Assembly (NCBI RefSeq): GCF_029168945.1
Contig: NC_083604.1
Span: 40,729,686-40,793,685, forward strand
DNA length: 64,000 nt
Direction: 5' to 3'
Source: Cannabis sativa
Lineage: Eukaryota > Streptophyta > Magnoliopsida > Rosales > Cannabaceae
Positions 47,160-60,373 of this stretch are shown here, one piece after another; the first letter of the stretch is position 1, and each line of letters opens with the position of its first letter. The notes beneath the pieces were generated by a model. That model was not told where the DNA came from. It saw nothing but the letters and a program-made list of their open reading frames with translations, and ran no database searches. Both the position numbers and the translations under genes were made by a program.

Positions 47160-47780
47160 TCCTTCCTCTTCTTCTAAATTTTTTCCCAACAACCACCGCA
47201 CCACCACCACGACACCACGCCACCACCACCACCGCACCACCACATCACTACCATCCACTACACCATTCTCTCACACACAAAAATATCTCTCCTTTTTTCT
47301 CTCTATTTTCATTGTCGGACCACCACCATCCACCACCGTCGACCACCACCGTACACTACCGCACCACCACCATCCACCACCTCTATGATTCCATGTATTT
47401 TTTTTTTTATAATATTAATATTTGTATTTTTTATATAAATGTGGGTATAATATTAGGTATATATGTGTACACATATGTATATATATAAATTAAATTTTAT
47501 TTTTTAAAATTTTTAATCTATTTATATATGTGTATATGTGTAAATATGTGTATGAATATATATGTATTTGTGTAAATTATGTATATATATGTGTATGTGT
47601 AAAATTATATATATATGTGTGTAAAATTATATATATGTATGTAAAATATATATGTACTTGTAAAATTATGTATATGTATGTGTAAAATTATGTGTATGTT
47701 GATGTGTATGTGTATGTATATATATGTATATGTGTATGTATATTTGTATGTATAATATCGATTGCTTTTTTATTTATTTT
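47160..47780. repeat. CCACCA-rich and TA/TG microsatellite tracts in the CACTA leader
   Basis: 47193-47380 is a CCACCACCA/CACCAC-rich tract that gives His/Thr/Pro frames on the plus strand and Val/Trp-rich ones on the minus. 47450-47760 is an imperfect (TA)/(TG) tract with ATGTGTATGTGTAAAATTAT units. Neither is a gene. Confidence 0.8.
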
Positions 47781-49110
47781 TTATCTGATTTTTTTTTAAA
47801 TTAGTATTTGTTTTACTGCCCCGTATCATTGCTACCTGCCACCGGACTTGTGTTGTTGTTGCTTTTGAAAGGTTAGTATTTTATTTCCATATTAGAAATT
47901 TTATATTTTATATCATTATTTAATATGTTTATGCATGTTATAGTAGAGTTTAAATATCTTAAATATTCATTCATAGTGAAGTATGTTCTGTGATTAACTT
48001 TGGATGTATGAATTTTTTTTTGGTGCATATACTCTTTTGGAATGTTTGTTTAAGTTTTTAGTAGGTTTTAAAAATTTTGAGTTTATGATTTTTAAGTTAT
48101 TGTGCTGTCAAAATTTTGATGAAAATAATACAATAGAGAAAAAATGAAATTAAAATATTATCACACAAGAAAATTGTATTATTTATTAAATAGTAATGTA
48201 TCATTAAGAATTAATAAATTGGGAAATTATTTAATTACTTTTAATGATTAATATGATATATTAATTTAATATTATATTATTTTGAATTATAAATTTTAAT
48301 ATAGGTTATTAATGGTTTAAATATAATAAAATTAATTATTAATTAATAATAAATTAAAATAAAATTTTAAAATTATAAATAAAATAAAAAACGAGATAAA
48401 AAATATATATTATTTTTAATTTAAATAATTAGGGCTATTAGAAATTTTAAAAATAAGTAATTTTTAATTTAAATAATAAATAAAATAAATTAAAAATTAA
48501 TATCAACATCAATATGTAATATGTAATTTAAATAGTTAAAAATAGCATAGAAATTATAAATGAGCGTAAGATATTGTAAAATAGCATAAAAAAAAAATTT
48601 AATCTTACATTGATCTTTTTAGTTCTAAACCAAAGATAGGATAGAACAATTATATTTGTATTATCACATAGTGATAATTCTTTTTTATGTTTACGCATGC
48701 ACGAAATACCAAAGATCCGTTTGGTGAGGCTGAGTCAGTAAGGATTCTTAAATACACTTCTCCAAATTATCTAGGACTTTTTGTCTGCATGGATAGTTTG
48801 AGCTTGTTTTATACTTATAATATGAGCTTATTTGATTGTTTCTTTAGTAGATATTTTGGTACGTCGTCTCCTTATGTGTTCTTGTAAGTTGGCAAACTTA
48901 CTATAAGTTTACCTACTTATGAGAACTGTGCGGAGGTGCTGCCAAATTTTTTACAAAAATGAAATAATTTTAAGAGCGTAGATTGTACTAAATGTATAAT
49001 ATAAACCTAAATGGGATAGGTTCTTTACCCTTTTAGTAATGGAGTGAGAAGGTGGATTAGGACACTTGCACATTTTTTTGTTGTATTTTAAACTTTTTTG
49101 TTAATTACTT
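47781..49110 (+). other. AT-rich interior of the CACTA element, no supported exon
   Basis: Between the leader tracts and the transposase frame, AT-rich with only one short open frame (48687-48887) of no recognisable family. It may hold leader introns. Confidence 0.5.
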
Positions 49111-49121
49111 TGTAGAGGAAG

Positions 49122-51283
49122 ATGCCTACTGACCGCAGATGGATGAAGGCGAACCGACACTCAGTCGAGTTTTGAAGTGGTGTTGACGAGTTTGTTGCGG
49201 TTGCAACGAATTACGTAAATCCTGCTAGATTATCTCGATGCCCTTGCATGCGGTGTTTGAATGTGAATTTTCACACACCTGAAACTATAAGGGTTCATTT
49301 ATTTCTCAACTGGATCCAACCTTCGTACAACTCCTGATATTTCCACGGGGAGACTTTTTCTCAGCCCGCAATTAAACTTCCTAAAAACGACGAAGAGGAA
49401 ATGGCAGATGTGTTGGCAGACATGTTAAGATGAGATCTTGGATTTGACGACTCTACTAGCACTAACGATTCTTTCAATGAACCCCGATCAATGACAACAA
49501 CAAGTATGATGACTTGTTTAAGGAGATGGAGTCTGAGTTGCATCCTTGTTGTAAAAAATTGGCCCTCAATGTGCTTGTAAAACTTATGCACTGTAAGGTT
49601 TTGAATAGGTGGAGTAACTACTCTTTTGATATGTTGTTGTCTATCTTGATTGAATTATTTCTGGAGGAGGTAAAATTACCAAAGTCGCACTATGAGTCAA
49701 AGATACAATTGCGCAATCTAGGTTTGGGTTACGACTCAATAGATATGTGCAAGTACAATTGTGTCATTTTTTGGAAGGAGAATGAGAACAAAGAGTTTTT
49801 CCCTATATGTGTGGCGAATCAAGTTGGGTGAAAAAAAGTAAGGGAAAAAAAGTTCCTCACAAAGTTATGCAGTACTTCCCACTCCACCGAGACTAAACAA
49901 TTATATTACTCAAGACACACCGCTGAGGACATGCGGTGGCATTACTCACAGAGATCGAAAGAAGACAGTGTGCTTAGGCATCCTGCAGATGCTGAAGAAT
50001 GGAAGCAGTTTGACCGACTTCATTTGTCTTTCGTCGTCGAACCTAGAAATGTCAGGCTCAAATTGGCCACTAATGGGTTTAATTCATTTGGGAACATGAG
50101 CAACTCTTGTAGCATGATGTGGCTAGTTATTTGTGTCCCATATAATTTGCCACCTTGGAAGTGCATGAGTTCTAAATCGTTGTTGTTGACCTTATTGATT
50201 CTAAGTCCATCATCTCCTAAAAAAGACATGGATGTGTTTATGAGACCGTTAATTGATGGACTGAAATAGTTGTGGGAGACGGGTGTTGAAGCCCGAGATG
50301 CCTACAACAAAATTGTATTTTCAATGCATGCGGCAGTGTTGTGGACAATAAATGATTTTTCTGCTTATGCTCTAATGTCTGGTTGGAGCACGAAATGGTA
50401 CATGGTGTGTCCCACTTGCAATGAACACACTCCTTCCATTGTCCTAAACAGTAAGATTGGATACATTGGCCACAAACATTTTCTCGAAATGAATGATCCA
50501 AGAAGGAGAAGCAAAAAATGTGTGTGACGGCTTAGTAGGTACTCTTCTAAGTATCGATGGGAAGTCAAAGGATACTGAGAAGGCGAGAATGAATTTGCAA
50601 GACTTGCAAATATGACGTGAGTTGTGGTTGTATGAAGACCGAAATGGGAAGTGGAAAAAACCTCTAGCTAGTAACACACTTAGTGTTCAAGAACTCACTG
50701 AATTTTTAGAATTTATAAAGTTTGTACAATTTCCGAACGGTTTTGCAGCAAACTTAGATAAAAATGTAAACTTGGATACCGACAAGATTTTTGGGCTCAA
50801 ATCCCATAATTGTCATGTGTTGTTACAACGTTTATTGTCAGTAGGTATCCGTAAGTACTTGAAAAAAAAAATTCGGGACACAATCATTGAGTTGTATGTG
50901 TATTTCAAACAATTATGTTCAAGAACACTTAATGTTTCTAATTTAGAAAAATGTAAACAAATGTTCTAACTATTTTGTGCAAGTTAGAAACTATTTTCCC
51001 ACCAGTTTTCTTTAATATAATGGTTCACGTAGTTTTGCATCTTCCTAAAGAAGCCATACTAGGTGGACCAATACAGTACATGTGGATGTATCCCATCGAG
51101 CGGTCAATGTCTATGTACAAGCAATATGTCAGGAATCGTGCCCGTCTGGAAGACTCTATTGCTGAATCTTTTGTGGTTAATGAGGCATTAACTTTTTTGC
51201 TGACAAAGTTTGTGTTCCTACGAGATAATCCTGCGTTCATAGACTATGGTGAGTACGAGATGTCAAAGGGTTTACGTGACTAA
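49122..51283 (+). pseudogene. CACTA transposase, TNP2 type (Transpos_assoc, Transposase_21, DUF4218), disrupted
   Basis: ATG at 49122 opens MPTDRRWMKANRHSVEF and then a stop. CPCMRCLN and IRVHLFLNWIQPSY follow, which is the transposase-associated zinc-binding domain. With frame changes come DLFKEMESELHPCCKKLALN, YDSIDMCKYNCVIFWKENEN, KVPHKVMQYFPL, RHTAEDMRWHYSQRSKEDSV, LATNGFNSFGNM, MWLVICVPYNLPPWKCM and CPTCNEHTPS, the Transposase_21 core. Then 50622-51283 give LWLYEDRNGKWKKPLAS, HNCHVLLQRLLSVGIRKYL, PIQYMWMYPIERSMSMYKQY (DUF4218). At least seven stops or frameshifts are visible, so no active enzyme is made. Its role when intact would be excision and integration of CACTA elements. Confidence 0.9.
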
Positions 51284-52148
51284 TGGTCCAATTGTAAGAA
51301 AAAATGGATCAAAAATACTAAGGAGCTTGGACAGGAGAGAATAGACATGTTACCCCCTGATGGAGTAACTCAGGAGGTGTGGAGTGATTGCATTGCTTAC
51401 TGGAACACAAACAAACAAAAGGTACTTAATAAAATTATTAATTTTAGTAATACTTTACGTTATATAGTAAATAATAAATAATTAATTGTAAGAAAAAATA
51501 TTAATTTCAGGCAAGAACAGTAAAAAATAAAAAAAGTCGGGGTAAGATGAAACTTCAAGAAGGCTAGGGATCAAAGCCTATTGTCTTACATGTTGTCACT
51601 GGGGTAACTTTGTATAATACATTGTCATTGATAAGTCTTATTTTATTTTATTTTTTTTTGTAAAATTACAATAATAACACCCTTTTCCTTAAATATAGGC
51701 TAATCCCGAGACATGAGAACTTTCAACTGGTGTAAAAACTTTTCAGAAGTTCTACCATAAAGATAACAATTAGCGCAACGAATACGTGCAACAAGCTTAT
51801 GTAAGTTTACCTTAATATTGATTTCTAAAAATTTCTTTCGTATTTAAACTAATTATTTATTTGATTTATTTGTTTTAGGAGTAAATAGTTAAATTGGCTG
51901 CAAGTCAACCAGCGCCCACTAAGGATCAGCCTGATAAGACTTTTGTAGATCCCACATGCCTGAGACTTGCCTGTTATGACGCAAGTATTCGAGGAGCGAT
52001 CTTGACAACTAAGAGGCTTTGGCCATCTCCCGAGATTGAACACAGTTGGGGCCAAAAGAGCACATGCCATGAATTCTTCTGCCCCACCAACTGTTGCTAT
52101 GGAACAGTACGAGGTCTTATAGAAGAAAGTGGAGGAAGCAGAGCAGAC
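51284..52148 (+). pseudogene. Transposase_24-like downstream frame of the CACTA element, cut by element 2
   Basis: After the stop at 51281-51283 the same frame continues WSNCKKKWIKNTKELGQERI and WSDCIAYWNTNKQ, an intron-like gap with ARTVKNKKSRGKMK after an acceptor (51510), then VFEERS-stop-QLRGFGHLPRL, AKRAHAMNSSAPPTVAMEQY and KKVEEAEQ. That is the layout of plant En/Spm Transposase_24 proteins (KKxW…YW…SR; RSGY-RGLG; coiled coil). The longest open frame here (51894-52202) is in a different frame and is not the real one. Stops and the LTR insertion at 52149 disable it; 62274-62361 may continue it. Confidence 0.65.
52144..52148. repeat. Target duplication of element 2, left copy (CAGAC)
   Basis: CAGAC directly precedes the LTR start and is repeated at 62269-62273 after the other LTR. 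Confidence 0.9.
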
Positions 52149-54041
52149 TGTTGGAAATTATTTTACCAAGATCTTAGATCTACTCACAAGTATGTTTATT
52201 AACACCCTAAATATGAACTTTCTAAAACGATGAAATAAACACATATAAAGTTTAGGAAACCTTACATTGGGTGCAACAGAATTAAATGACTCCTTCCGTT
52301 CAGATATCTAGCCCTTGATTCCTTTCTGTAGCAGAGCATTATCAATATCTGAACCTGGATCTCTTTCTCTGAATCTTTGATGCTGAAACTCCTTTTGCTG
52401 AATGTCTTTCTTCACGATCTTCCTCACTATGATTGAGGTATCACTTGCTGTGTGTGGGCACTACTCATACACTAAGGATTTCGAAATTCAAGAGGAAGAG
52501 AGAGAGAGTGGGTTCGGCCAAAGATAGGGAGAGAGAAGGCTCAGGTTTTTCTCTGAAGGAAAAATAGAAAATTTAAGTGTAATTTTCCTGAAGCCTTCAC
52601 TATCTATTTATAGCATTCCATTAGGGTTAGGTTTGAATTATTTGGCATTAAAATAATGAAAATATCAGAGGGAAAACCCTATGAAAGTGGCCGGCCCTAT
52701 ACTAGTGGATTTGGGCCTCACTTTTTGCAATTTTGCAGTTTTATCTTTTCTGCATCTGATTTTCTCAAAAACGCCAATTTTCAAATTCAACCATTTAAAT
52801 GCCAATTCTAACTATTTAATAAATATAAATAATTATTAAATAATATTGTCATTTATCATATTTATTAATTGAACCATACAAAGTATCATAATTAACAAAT
52901 ATGCCCCTAAAACTCTTTCTTTACAATTTCGCCCTTACTTAGTGAAAAATTCACAAATAGACATAGTCTAATTTGAGAATTATAATTGATTAATCAAAAC
53001 CAATTACATGAGTCTTACAAGCAATATTATCTCAACTAGTGGGGGGACCATGGGTCTATATAACCGAGCTTCCAATAAGTAGATCAAGAATTTAGCACTA
53101 AAATTCACTAACTTATTAATTCTTCGTTGAATCCACGCATAGATCTTAGAATTGCACTCTTAGTATATAGAATGCTCTATATGTTCCACCATATAGACAC
53201 ATCATTAGTTATCCATTGTTATAATCCTAATGTGATCAATGATCCTCTATATGAATGATCTACACTGTAAAGGGATTAGATTACCGTTACACCCTACAAT
53301 GTATTTTATCCTTAAAACACTTGACCCCGTATAAATGATATTTCAGCTTATGTGAAATGAGTACTCCACCATTTATGTTCGTTTGGTCAAGCTCGAAGGA
53401 GATCATCCTTTGCTTACTATTTTCCATATAGAAGCTATAGATTCCATGTTTATGATAGCGCTCCCACTCAATTGCACTACCGTGTTCCCAAAATGTATGT
53501 ATCACCCTGACCTAAAAGTAGGCTTAACTAACAAATCAAAGAACACGAATAGCCTTTCAAGATTGAGCATAATCATATCAGGATTAAGATCATTTGATCT
53601 AGGATCAACTAGGCGATATTGACTTGAATAGATATTACGGTAAATTTAATAAATCTAAGTCAAAGTTCAATATCGGTCCCTTCCGATGCATACTCCATGC
53701 ATCCAACCTGAGCTTTACTTTAACCAATGCTCTGGAAAGAACATAGCACTTCTCCAAATGCAAGTAAACTCTGTTGTAGATTATCATATCAGTAAAACCC
53801 TATGTCTGATAAATCTAGGAAACTTTATTCACATAGTCATGTTTACTTTCCAATGTGTTGACGGCACAATAAACAGGATCAAGTATGTGAAAAGGGTTTT
53901 AGATGAATTCATACATTATGTACATATAATCATGAAATAAATCATGTGAACCATGCAACATTAAATGTTATTTCTGATCTATATTAATAAGTAAATCTGA
54001 TTATATTGAAATGAGTTTTATTTAGGGCATAAAACCCAACA
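52149..54041 (-). repeat. LTR copy E (3' LTR of element 2)
   Basis: An 1893-bp LTR, TGTTGGAAAT…CCCAACA, with a minus-strand TATAAATA box at 52605-52612. The two short frames it shares with copy F (53383-53622, 53686-53940 and their minus shadows) are LTR sequence, not genes. Confidence 0.95.
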
Positions 54042-54056
54042 AACTCCCACTTGCAC
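54042..54056 (-). other. Polypurine tract of element 2
   Basis: The minus strand reads GCAAGTGGGAGTT directly before the LTR, identical to element 1. Confidence 0.8.
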
Positions 54057-54099
54057 TAATATAAAACAAAAAGTGCGTTTCAAATAATCTCAACACCTT

Positions 54100-55190
54100 G
54101 ATATACAAATCAAGTGTAGTAGTAGTAAACTCCTCGTAATAGGATCTGAAAGGTTGAATTAACCACAACCTTTTCTCCACCATTACTCTTCCTTAATCAC
54201 AAAATCATTAATAATGTGAAATTCCTCTCTATATGTCTACTCTCTTGGGATACTGGATTCTATATCTTTGGCAACTACTTTTGGTTAATCAGGAAATTAA
54301 CACTAGTAGTTTAAGGCAATTTGGAATGGTGCCAAAGATGTATAGAACTTTCCTTAGACTGAATAAGTACCTTTCCTGCAGCTTTAACATTCAGTCCCTA
54401 TCTGGTAGACCTAGAGAATTCAGATAGGTTTTTACACTTCTCCAAAAGCACTATTCCACCCCCAGAGTAACCACCATCTTATCAGAAAGATTTACTAGCA
54501 CAAAGGCAAATTTCGAAATCTGATATGGTGTAGTCTAAGAGTTTTAAACACACCTTTATAGACTAACATATAGTTCCTCTTCTTTATCTTAAGATTTACT
54601 TGATTGTCTTCCAATGTTCTTCTCCTGGATTAATCTAATACCTACTCATTACTCCCACTCAACAGCAGGTGTCTGGTCTAAGGCATACAAAAGCATATCT
54701 AAGACCTCTCACTGTTGATTTAAGAAATTCTTTCATGGCTTTATCTTTTCTGGAATAGTTGAGACTTTTCCTTAGATAAATAAAATCTATACCTAAGAAG
54801 TTGTGAAGCTTCTATAGATTGCCATTAGAAAGAAAATGCTTCAGCATCTTACTAAAATAAGTTGCTTGCATTAGAGTAAGTAATTACCAGGTATACCACA
54901 AGTCATAGGTTTAGATAAACTCAAACCTATAATACTAGGAACATGAAGTTTTGTTAAGTCCATTGAATGGACTTATAAACAAAAATTTCCTTTTATGTCC
55001 TTGTAATAGAAAACTTTAGGTTACTCCATGTGAATGGATTTAACCATAGTTCTATTGGCTTTCTTCTTAGTTTCTTATCTTGACAATCCATTACTTGTTT
55101 AAACTTACAATGGATTTTAATCACTAGTGTCTCCCAAGTCATAAGAAGGTGAGTTCCTAGAAACTCTCCCACTACGACAAGGTACCGTGA
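54100..55190 (-). pseudogene. Decayed Copia RT/RNase H (fossil pol) in element 2
   Basis: Same order and same breaks as in element 1. RGLRYAFVCLRPDTC is followed by the shared CC-stop. Then comes MSRY-stop-INPGEEHWKTIK with the shared stop after IK (about 54596) and an extra stop of its own, SRHIERNF, and NLSDPITRSLL near the PPT. Some residues are closer to canonical Copia than in element 1 (YAFVC, GEEHW, HIER), so element 2 is not simply a copy of element 1. Confidence 0.8.
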
Positions 55191-56470
55191 ATTATGTCTA
55201 AGAAAATGGTATTAACCTCTTTGGTTGTGACAAGACAACAGAGGCAGTGGGATCATCATATGTAAGATGATAGAACACTTTTGGAATCAAGAATTAAATA
55301 TCTCCTTTATTTGCTACTTGTTTTTCAGACTTAGTCATTTTCTTAGAAAAGTAGTATTTGTTTGATCAAACACTTTCTCATCTATTGACAATGGGATGGT
55401 CCACCCCTAATCACTTAGAATAGCTAACAAACCATGGTTAACAGTTCTAGCTTTTCTTAAGATTTTGATTAGGTCATCCATGAATCTAGTAATGATTTAC
55501 ATTAAGTATACAACCATTACATCATTCTGAAATTGTATTACCATAGAAGGAATTAGGCAACGACTAGTAACTAATCATCAACATGCAACTCGAAATTTCT
55601 GGGGAGGTAAGTTTGGATATAATTCAAAAATCAATTTAATGATCTTTGAACTGCATATCTACTAACTATTTCTCCACCCCTATCAGTTCGCAAGATCTTT
55701 AACCACTTACCTTAATGGTTTTAACCATTGCTAGAAATTAATGAAATTTTTTAAACATTTCAAATTTCTTGCTAAAAGGTATAATCTAGAGTTATCGTTT
55801 TAAGAATACAACAAAAAACTCATATCCACCCCTGAATGTACATCCATCTGCGAATGAGATGAACTTACTTTCACTGGATATAGGCATATTAACTCTTTGC
55901 AGAGATTGATCTTGTCAAATCCACTATGAACAAGATAGAAATGCCATAGATTAAAAAAAATGTGGTAGTGTCTTTTGATGACTTAGATTTAGTTACATCA
56001 AAGAATTCTTAGAATAGTGCAAGTGGATCCTGGTCACAGAATACCTAACTCATATTCCATACAGTTTGATTCCATTAATAGAAGATGGATATTGAACACT
56101 TGGAAAGTGTAACTGTATTGCTTCTGGAATTAGAAATATAAGAAAATTTCTGTTTGGAATCTAAAATTAAAGTCAAAGACTTAAATTCAACCAAATATAA
56201 TGAGTAATTCTTTCTTGGACCACCACTACTATTTAAACTCTAAGTCAGATTTGCCCATACAAGTAGGAGATTTCTAAGATTGAGGATTTATATCAATTGG
56301 GAATAGAATTTCGGGATTATAATCATATGCGTCATTTAAATTCTTAAGAGAAAATATAGACTGACATGAAATGATTTATAGACCATTCATCCAATGATAT
56401 GTTATTAAGCTAATTCGAAATGAATAAGCTAAGAGGAATTAGGATAATTTCGTTTAAAATAAGAATCCAA
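55191..56470. other. Element 2 interior, no coding signal recognised
   Basis: Aligns with 4571-5830 of element 1, with small insertions such as 55550-55605. No open frame of note. Confidence 0.6.
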
Positions 56471-57190
56471 CGATGCTTCGATTAGCGAAAGTCAAAGTAA
56501 TCTTATTTATACAATCTTCTTGTTTCATATCGTAAAAATACTAGTCTAAGGTGTCATCAATTGATGAACAGCTAGATGTCGCATATACAATATTTATCTT
56601 TCGAGATCTAACACTATTATGAATGTCTAATGGTGAAAATCCACTAGGGATTTATCTCATTAGATAAACAAGCCAAGTTAGACCAACAATGAAGATTCGA
56701 AATTAAACTACAACTTAATAACAGAAAATAACATGGTTCAATATAAATTCATACACAATTCAGAAATTATAAACATATAGCAAGTAGGAATGACAAGTGA
56801 AAATACTAAAACTTACAATCCTAAATAATTTCCAAGGTTTTCAACAACCGATATCGTTGTCCCGTTTAGGCGAGAGTCAAAGCTACCGTTCATTGAATAG
56901 AGTTGTCAGCTCGTCTAAAATGTTAAACATTCTAGCAACCTTTTATTCGATCAAGATTGGAATTCAGCGTTGTCCCGTTTAGGCGAGAGTCAAGGCAATT
57001 CTATCTTATGAGCTTCCACCATTGTTTCATAATTTGCAAGTCAAGTATGGTCGCCACCATTAGGGTGATCCATACCATACAAAACACTTACAAACTACTT
57101 ATCATGCGAGGTTAAACGGTGCGAAATTGCTAATGAACGTTCCTCCATTAGGGAGGATTACTCACTAAAACAAACGCGGTGTAAAACCCA
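56471..57190 (-). repeat. Duplicated motif block in element 2
   Basis: CCCGTTTAGGCGAGAGTCAA at 56861-56880 and 56974-56993, with a weaker form ending at 56495, at the same spacing as in element 1 (113 bp). CCATTAGGG modules follow near 57057 and 57145. The short plus-strand frame at 56797-56982 is chance. Confidence 0.7.
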
Positions 57191-57439
57191 CAATGGAGAT
57201 CGAATGTCTTAATAATAAAACTCATTATTTAAAGAGAGTTGTATTTTCTTTGATTCTCTTTATTTATTCTATTTATTTTAAATATATATTTATTTAATTA
57301 AAATTTCCAATTTAGAATGAAAAATTCTAAATATAAATTTTAATTTAATATTTATAAATTTTACTTAGATGGTTATGAAAATAACATGAATTATTTCCAT
57401 CTTAGTAATAATTTCCAATAAATATTTAGATAAATATTC

Positions 57440-58620
57440 AATTTAAGTTGTTACAAAATTAATTTAAATTAATTTACAGCTCAAATTTTATTTTCTATAA
57501 ATATATATATTGCATTTCGAAAAATTAAAGTATTTAAGAATATAATTTTCGAAAAATGCATGTTAAAATAAAAAATAAATCCTCGAAAAATTATTCTAAT
57601 TTAATGTTGGCCCAAAATTAATTAATAAAATTAATTTACAACAAAAAATATAATTTTCCTATTTAATTAAATATATATAAGAAAAATTTCAAATATTTAA
57701 GTATGATGATGAAAATCAACTTAAATATTAATTTTCTATTTAATTAAATACACTAGAAAAATACTTCAAGCAAAAATATCACCTATCTAGATTTTCCTTT
57801 GACTAATTAATTCAATTTCTAATAATATACTTTAATTCAATTTATTTTAAATTAATCAATAAATGAAAAAATCATTGATTTAAGTTGATCCAAGAATTAA
57901 TTAAAATAAATAATTAATTTACAACTTAATCTATTTTTCAAATAAAATTTGAAATTCCAGCATTTAAGAAATGCAATTTCAAAATTTGATTAATAAAATA
58001 AAGAAAAAAATATTTTGAAAATTATTTAAATTTAGTTGAAAAAATAAATTTCAACTAAAAATAATTTTCTATTTAATTAAATGTCATGAAAAAGAAATAT
58101 TTAAGTATGATGATAAAAATCAACTTAGATATTTAATTTTCAAATTAATTAAATGTATTAAATTCAAGAAATAAATAATTAAGTGTAGAGAAGGCTTAAT
58201 TATTAATCTCTAGTTTAATACTAGGAAAAATATACTTAAAATAAATTGTACCAAAATTAATTAATAAATAATTAATTTCACAATGTATAATATTTCCTAT
58301 TTAATATTAGAAATAATAAGTAGTCTAGAAATAACTATCTAGAAAATATCTTATTTGACTAAGTATCTTTTCCACAAAATTTGAAAAAATATCTAATTTA
58401 AGTTGTATCAGAAAAAAAATCTAGAACTTAAATATTTTCAAATTTAAATTTAATTAAATATCAAAAATTAAGTTGTAACCACTTAATTTAAAAATATTCC
58501 ATTTTAAGTTAATATTTGAAAATATATTAACTTAAAAAATATCTAAAATATTCCATTTTAAGTTAATATTCGAAAATATATTAACTTAAAAAAATATTTA
58601 AAGAATCTTAATAACCAATG
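57440..58620. repeat. Array of hairpin-forming repeats, element 2
   Basis: Units of the AAGTTG … CAACTT type near 57450, 57605, 57880 and 58250 correspond to those in element 1. The end of the array holds two tandem 54-bp units with near-perfect stems, AAGTTAATAT (58506-58515 and 58560-58569) pairing with ATATTAACTT (58524-58533 and 58578-58587). Confidence 0.75.
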
Positions 58621-60352
58621 CCTAAAATTCCTCAACTTAATTTTGAAATTTGAAATTCAAAAGATATTCAGATTTAAGTTGGTTAGTTGTAGATAACTAA
58701 ATTTCAACTTAAATAGGAATATTTAATGAAAAATTAAAATTAAGCTCCAGAAAGAATCTAGATGGTTATAATTCTATATTTAATTAAATACAAGAAAATA
58801 CATATAGTTTAGCTTAGAATAAAAAATTCTTTAAACTATAATTTTCTTAAATTAATTTCAAAATAAATGAAATTAATTATGTTGCTAATCAATTTTATTA
58901 GGTTAAAGTAGTTTAATTAACCTAGTACAGTTATTCAAATCAGGCAAATGGGCCTTCACAATTGGGGTGGTTCATGTGAGGGGGTGCTGGGTTCAGTATG
59001 TCGTACCCACTTCTATGGCTCCCAACTCTCACACAAGGCCCAAAAGAGAGGAATTTAACCTTAATAAGAACAACTGTTATTAATTGAATAGGCCCAAAAA
59101 CTAAATGGGCCTAAATAAATTCTATCAAAAACTATGATAATTTATTTTAGCAACAACAACCTATATGCATCTATAATAAAATTAAACACATAGGCTCACA
59201 CAGACACACTTTGGATGGGTCCTATCATGTTTCTAGGTCATACACAGATGAAAGAAGATTGTAAATATACCTGTTACAAATTATTATCTTGACCAAGGGA
59301 GCCATCAGATCATTAGATCTGGCAAAAAGTAACCATGGCTATTTGCAATCAAGTAATAATAGGTTTTGAAAACTTACATACAAGCTAAAACACATACTCC
59401 TGCAACAAGGTTAGCTGGATAGTTGGATGTAGGATTTATTTAATTTTAAATTAAATTATTAATTTCGAAATAATTAATTAAATAAAAAATAATTTTCGAA
59501 AATTTAAAAAAAAAATTGAAAAATTAGAAATTTTAAAAAAATTTAAATTTAAAATTAAACCTACAATTTTGAAAAATTAGGTTTCAACCAACCTAAATAT
59601 CATTTCAAAATTTGCTAACTACTTTTAAATTTTAAATGTTATTTTATAAATAAAAATTAAATAAAAAATTAGAAAAGATAAATGAATATCTTTTTCAAAT
59701 TTTAAATGTAATTTAAATAAATAAAATAACAAAATTTAAAAAATTAGCAAAATATCTTATATCATTTAAAAATTACATGATTATAATTATCTTATTTTAA
59801 ATTTAAAATAAGATCAGATATAATCAAATTTTAAAATAAGATAGATTTTTAAGCAAGAAGATAGATACTAATTCTATTCAAATTCAAATTACACTAATAT
59901 CTTGAATTAAATTTAAAAAATATTAAATTGATTTAAAATGATAATTAGAATTGAATTAGGATTAGTAATAGTATATATATAGAACTACACAAAAAATCGG
60001 AAGTTAATTCCATGAAAAAGCATGAAAAATCGAAGAAAAACGAAAAAATTGTGAGCTGTACGGACAGTTTTCGCGATCGCAAGAAAATTTCAGCACAGCT
60101 CTAATTTTTTAAAATCTTCGAAAATTCATAACTAATTCAAATAAAATCGAAATTGAGTTTTGTAAAAGGCTAACTTGCTTAATTTTTCTATACTATCCAA
60201 TAAAAATAATGCCAGAAACAGAATCACAATTATTTTTCACAAAATTTTACAAACATCAATCAATCATCAGATAACACTCAATACAACATGATACCATCCA
60301 AAAACAAACAAACAATCGTTTTAAATTCCAAATTTCTTGCAAGTAAATCAAT
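58621..60352. other. AT-rich interior and leader of element 2
   Basis: Includes the conserved less AT-rich block at 58947-59057 (matches 7885-7995) and then over 500 bp of strongly AT-rich DNA. 59990-60350 is the leader downstream of the PBS. It lacks the GC-rich island and the 2.3-kb insertion of element 1. No genes. Confidence 0.6.
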
Positions 60353-60373
60353 TACCATGGCTCTGAGGCCAGT
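60353..60373 (-). other. Primer binding site of element 2
   Basis: The minus strand reads TGGCCTCAGAGCCATGG two bases from the LTR end, the same variant initiator-Met site as in element 1. Confidence 0.85.

Larger units (their letters stand above)
46549..52148 (+). mobile_element. CACTA (En/Spm) DNA transposon, left part
   Basis: The left terminus CACTACAATAAA is a classic CACTA end. The next 550 bp hold subterminal repeats in both orientations, such as CTTTTGCCGGCGCA, TGCGCTGGCAAAAG, TTTTACCAGCGTAA and GTGTCGGTAAAAG. These are followed by low-complexity leader DNA, a TNP2-type transposase pseudogene (49122-51283) and a downstream frame with Transposase_24-like motifs. The element is cut at 52148 by LTR element 2, continues at 62274-62361, and is then interrupted by another LTR. 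Its right end lies outside the window. Confidence 0.9.

Noticed and set aside
47037..47388. His/Thr/Pro-rich and Val/Trp-rich frames
   Set aside because: Both come from the CCACCA-rich microsatellite in the CACTA leader.
51894..52202. 102-residue plus-strand open frame as a CACTA protein
   Set aside because: The Transposase_24-like signals (RGFGHLPRL, AHAMNSSAPP, KKVEEAEQ) are in another frame, and this frame runs into the inserted LTR.
53383..53940. Open frames duplicated at 61610-62167
   Set aside because: The duplication is that of the two LTRs of element 2; the frames are LTR sequence and are not kept in the older LTR copies.
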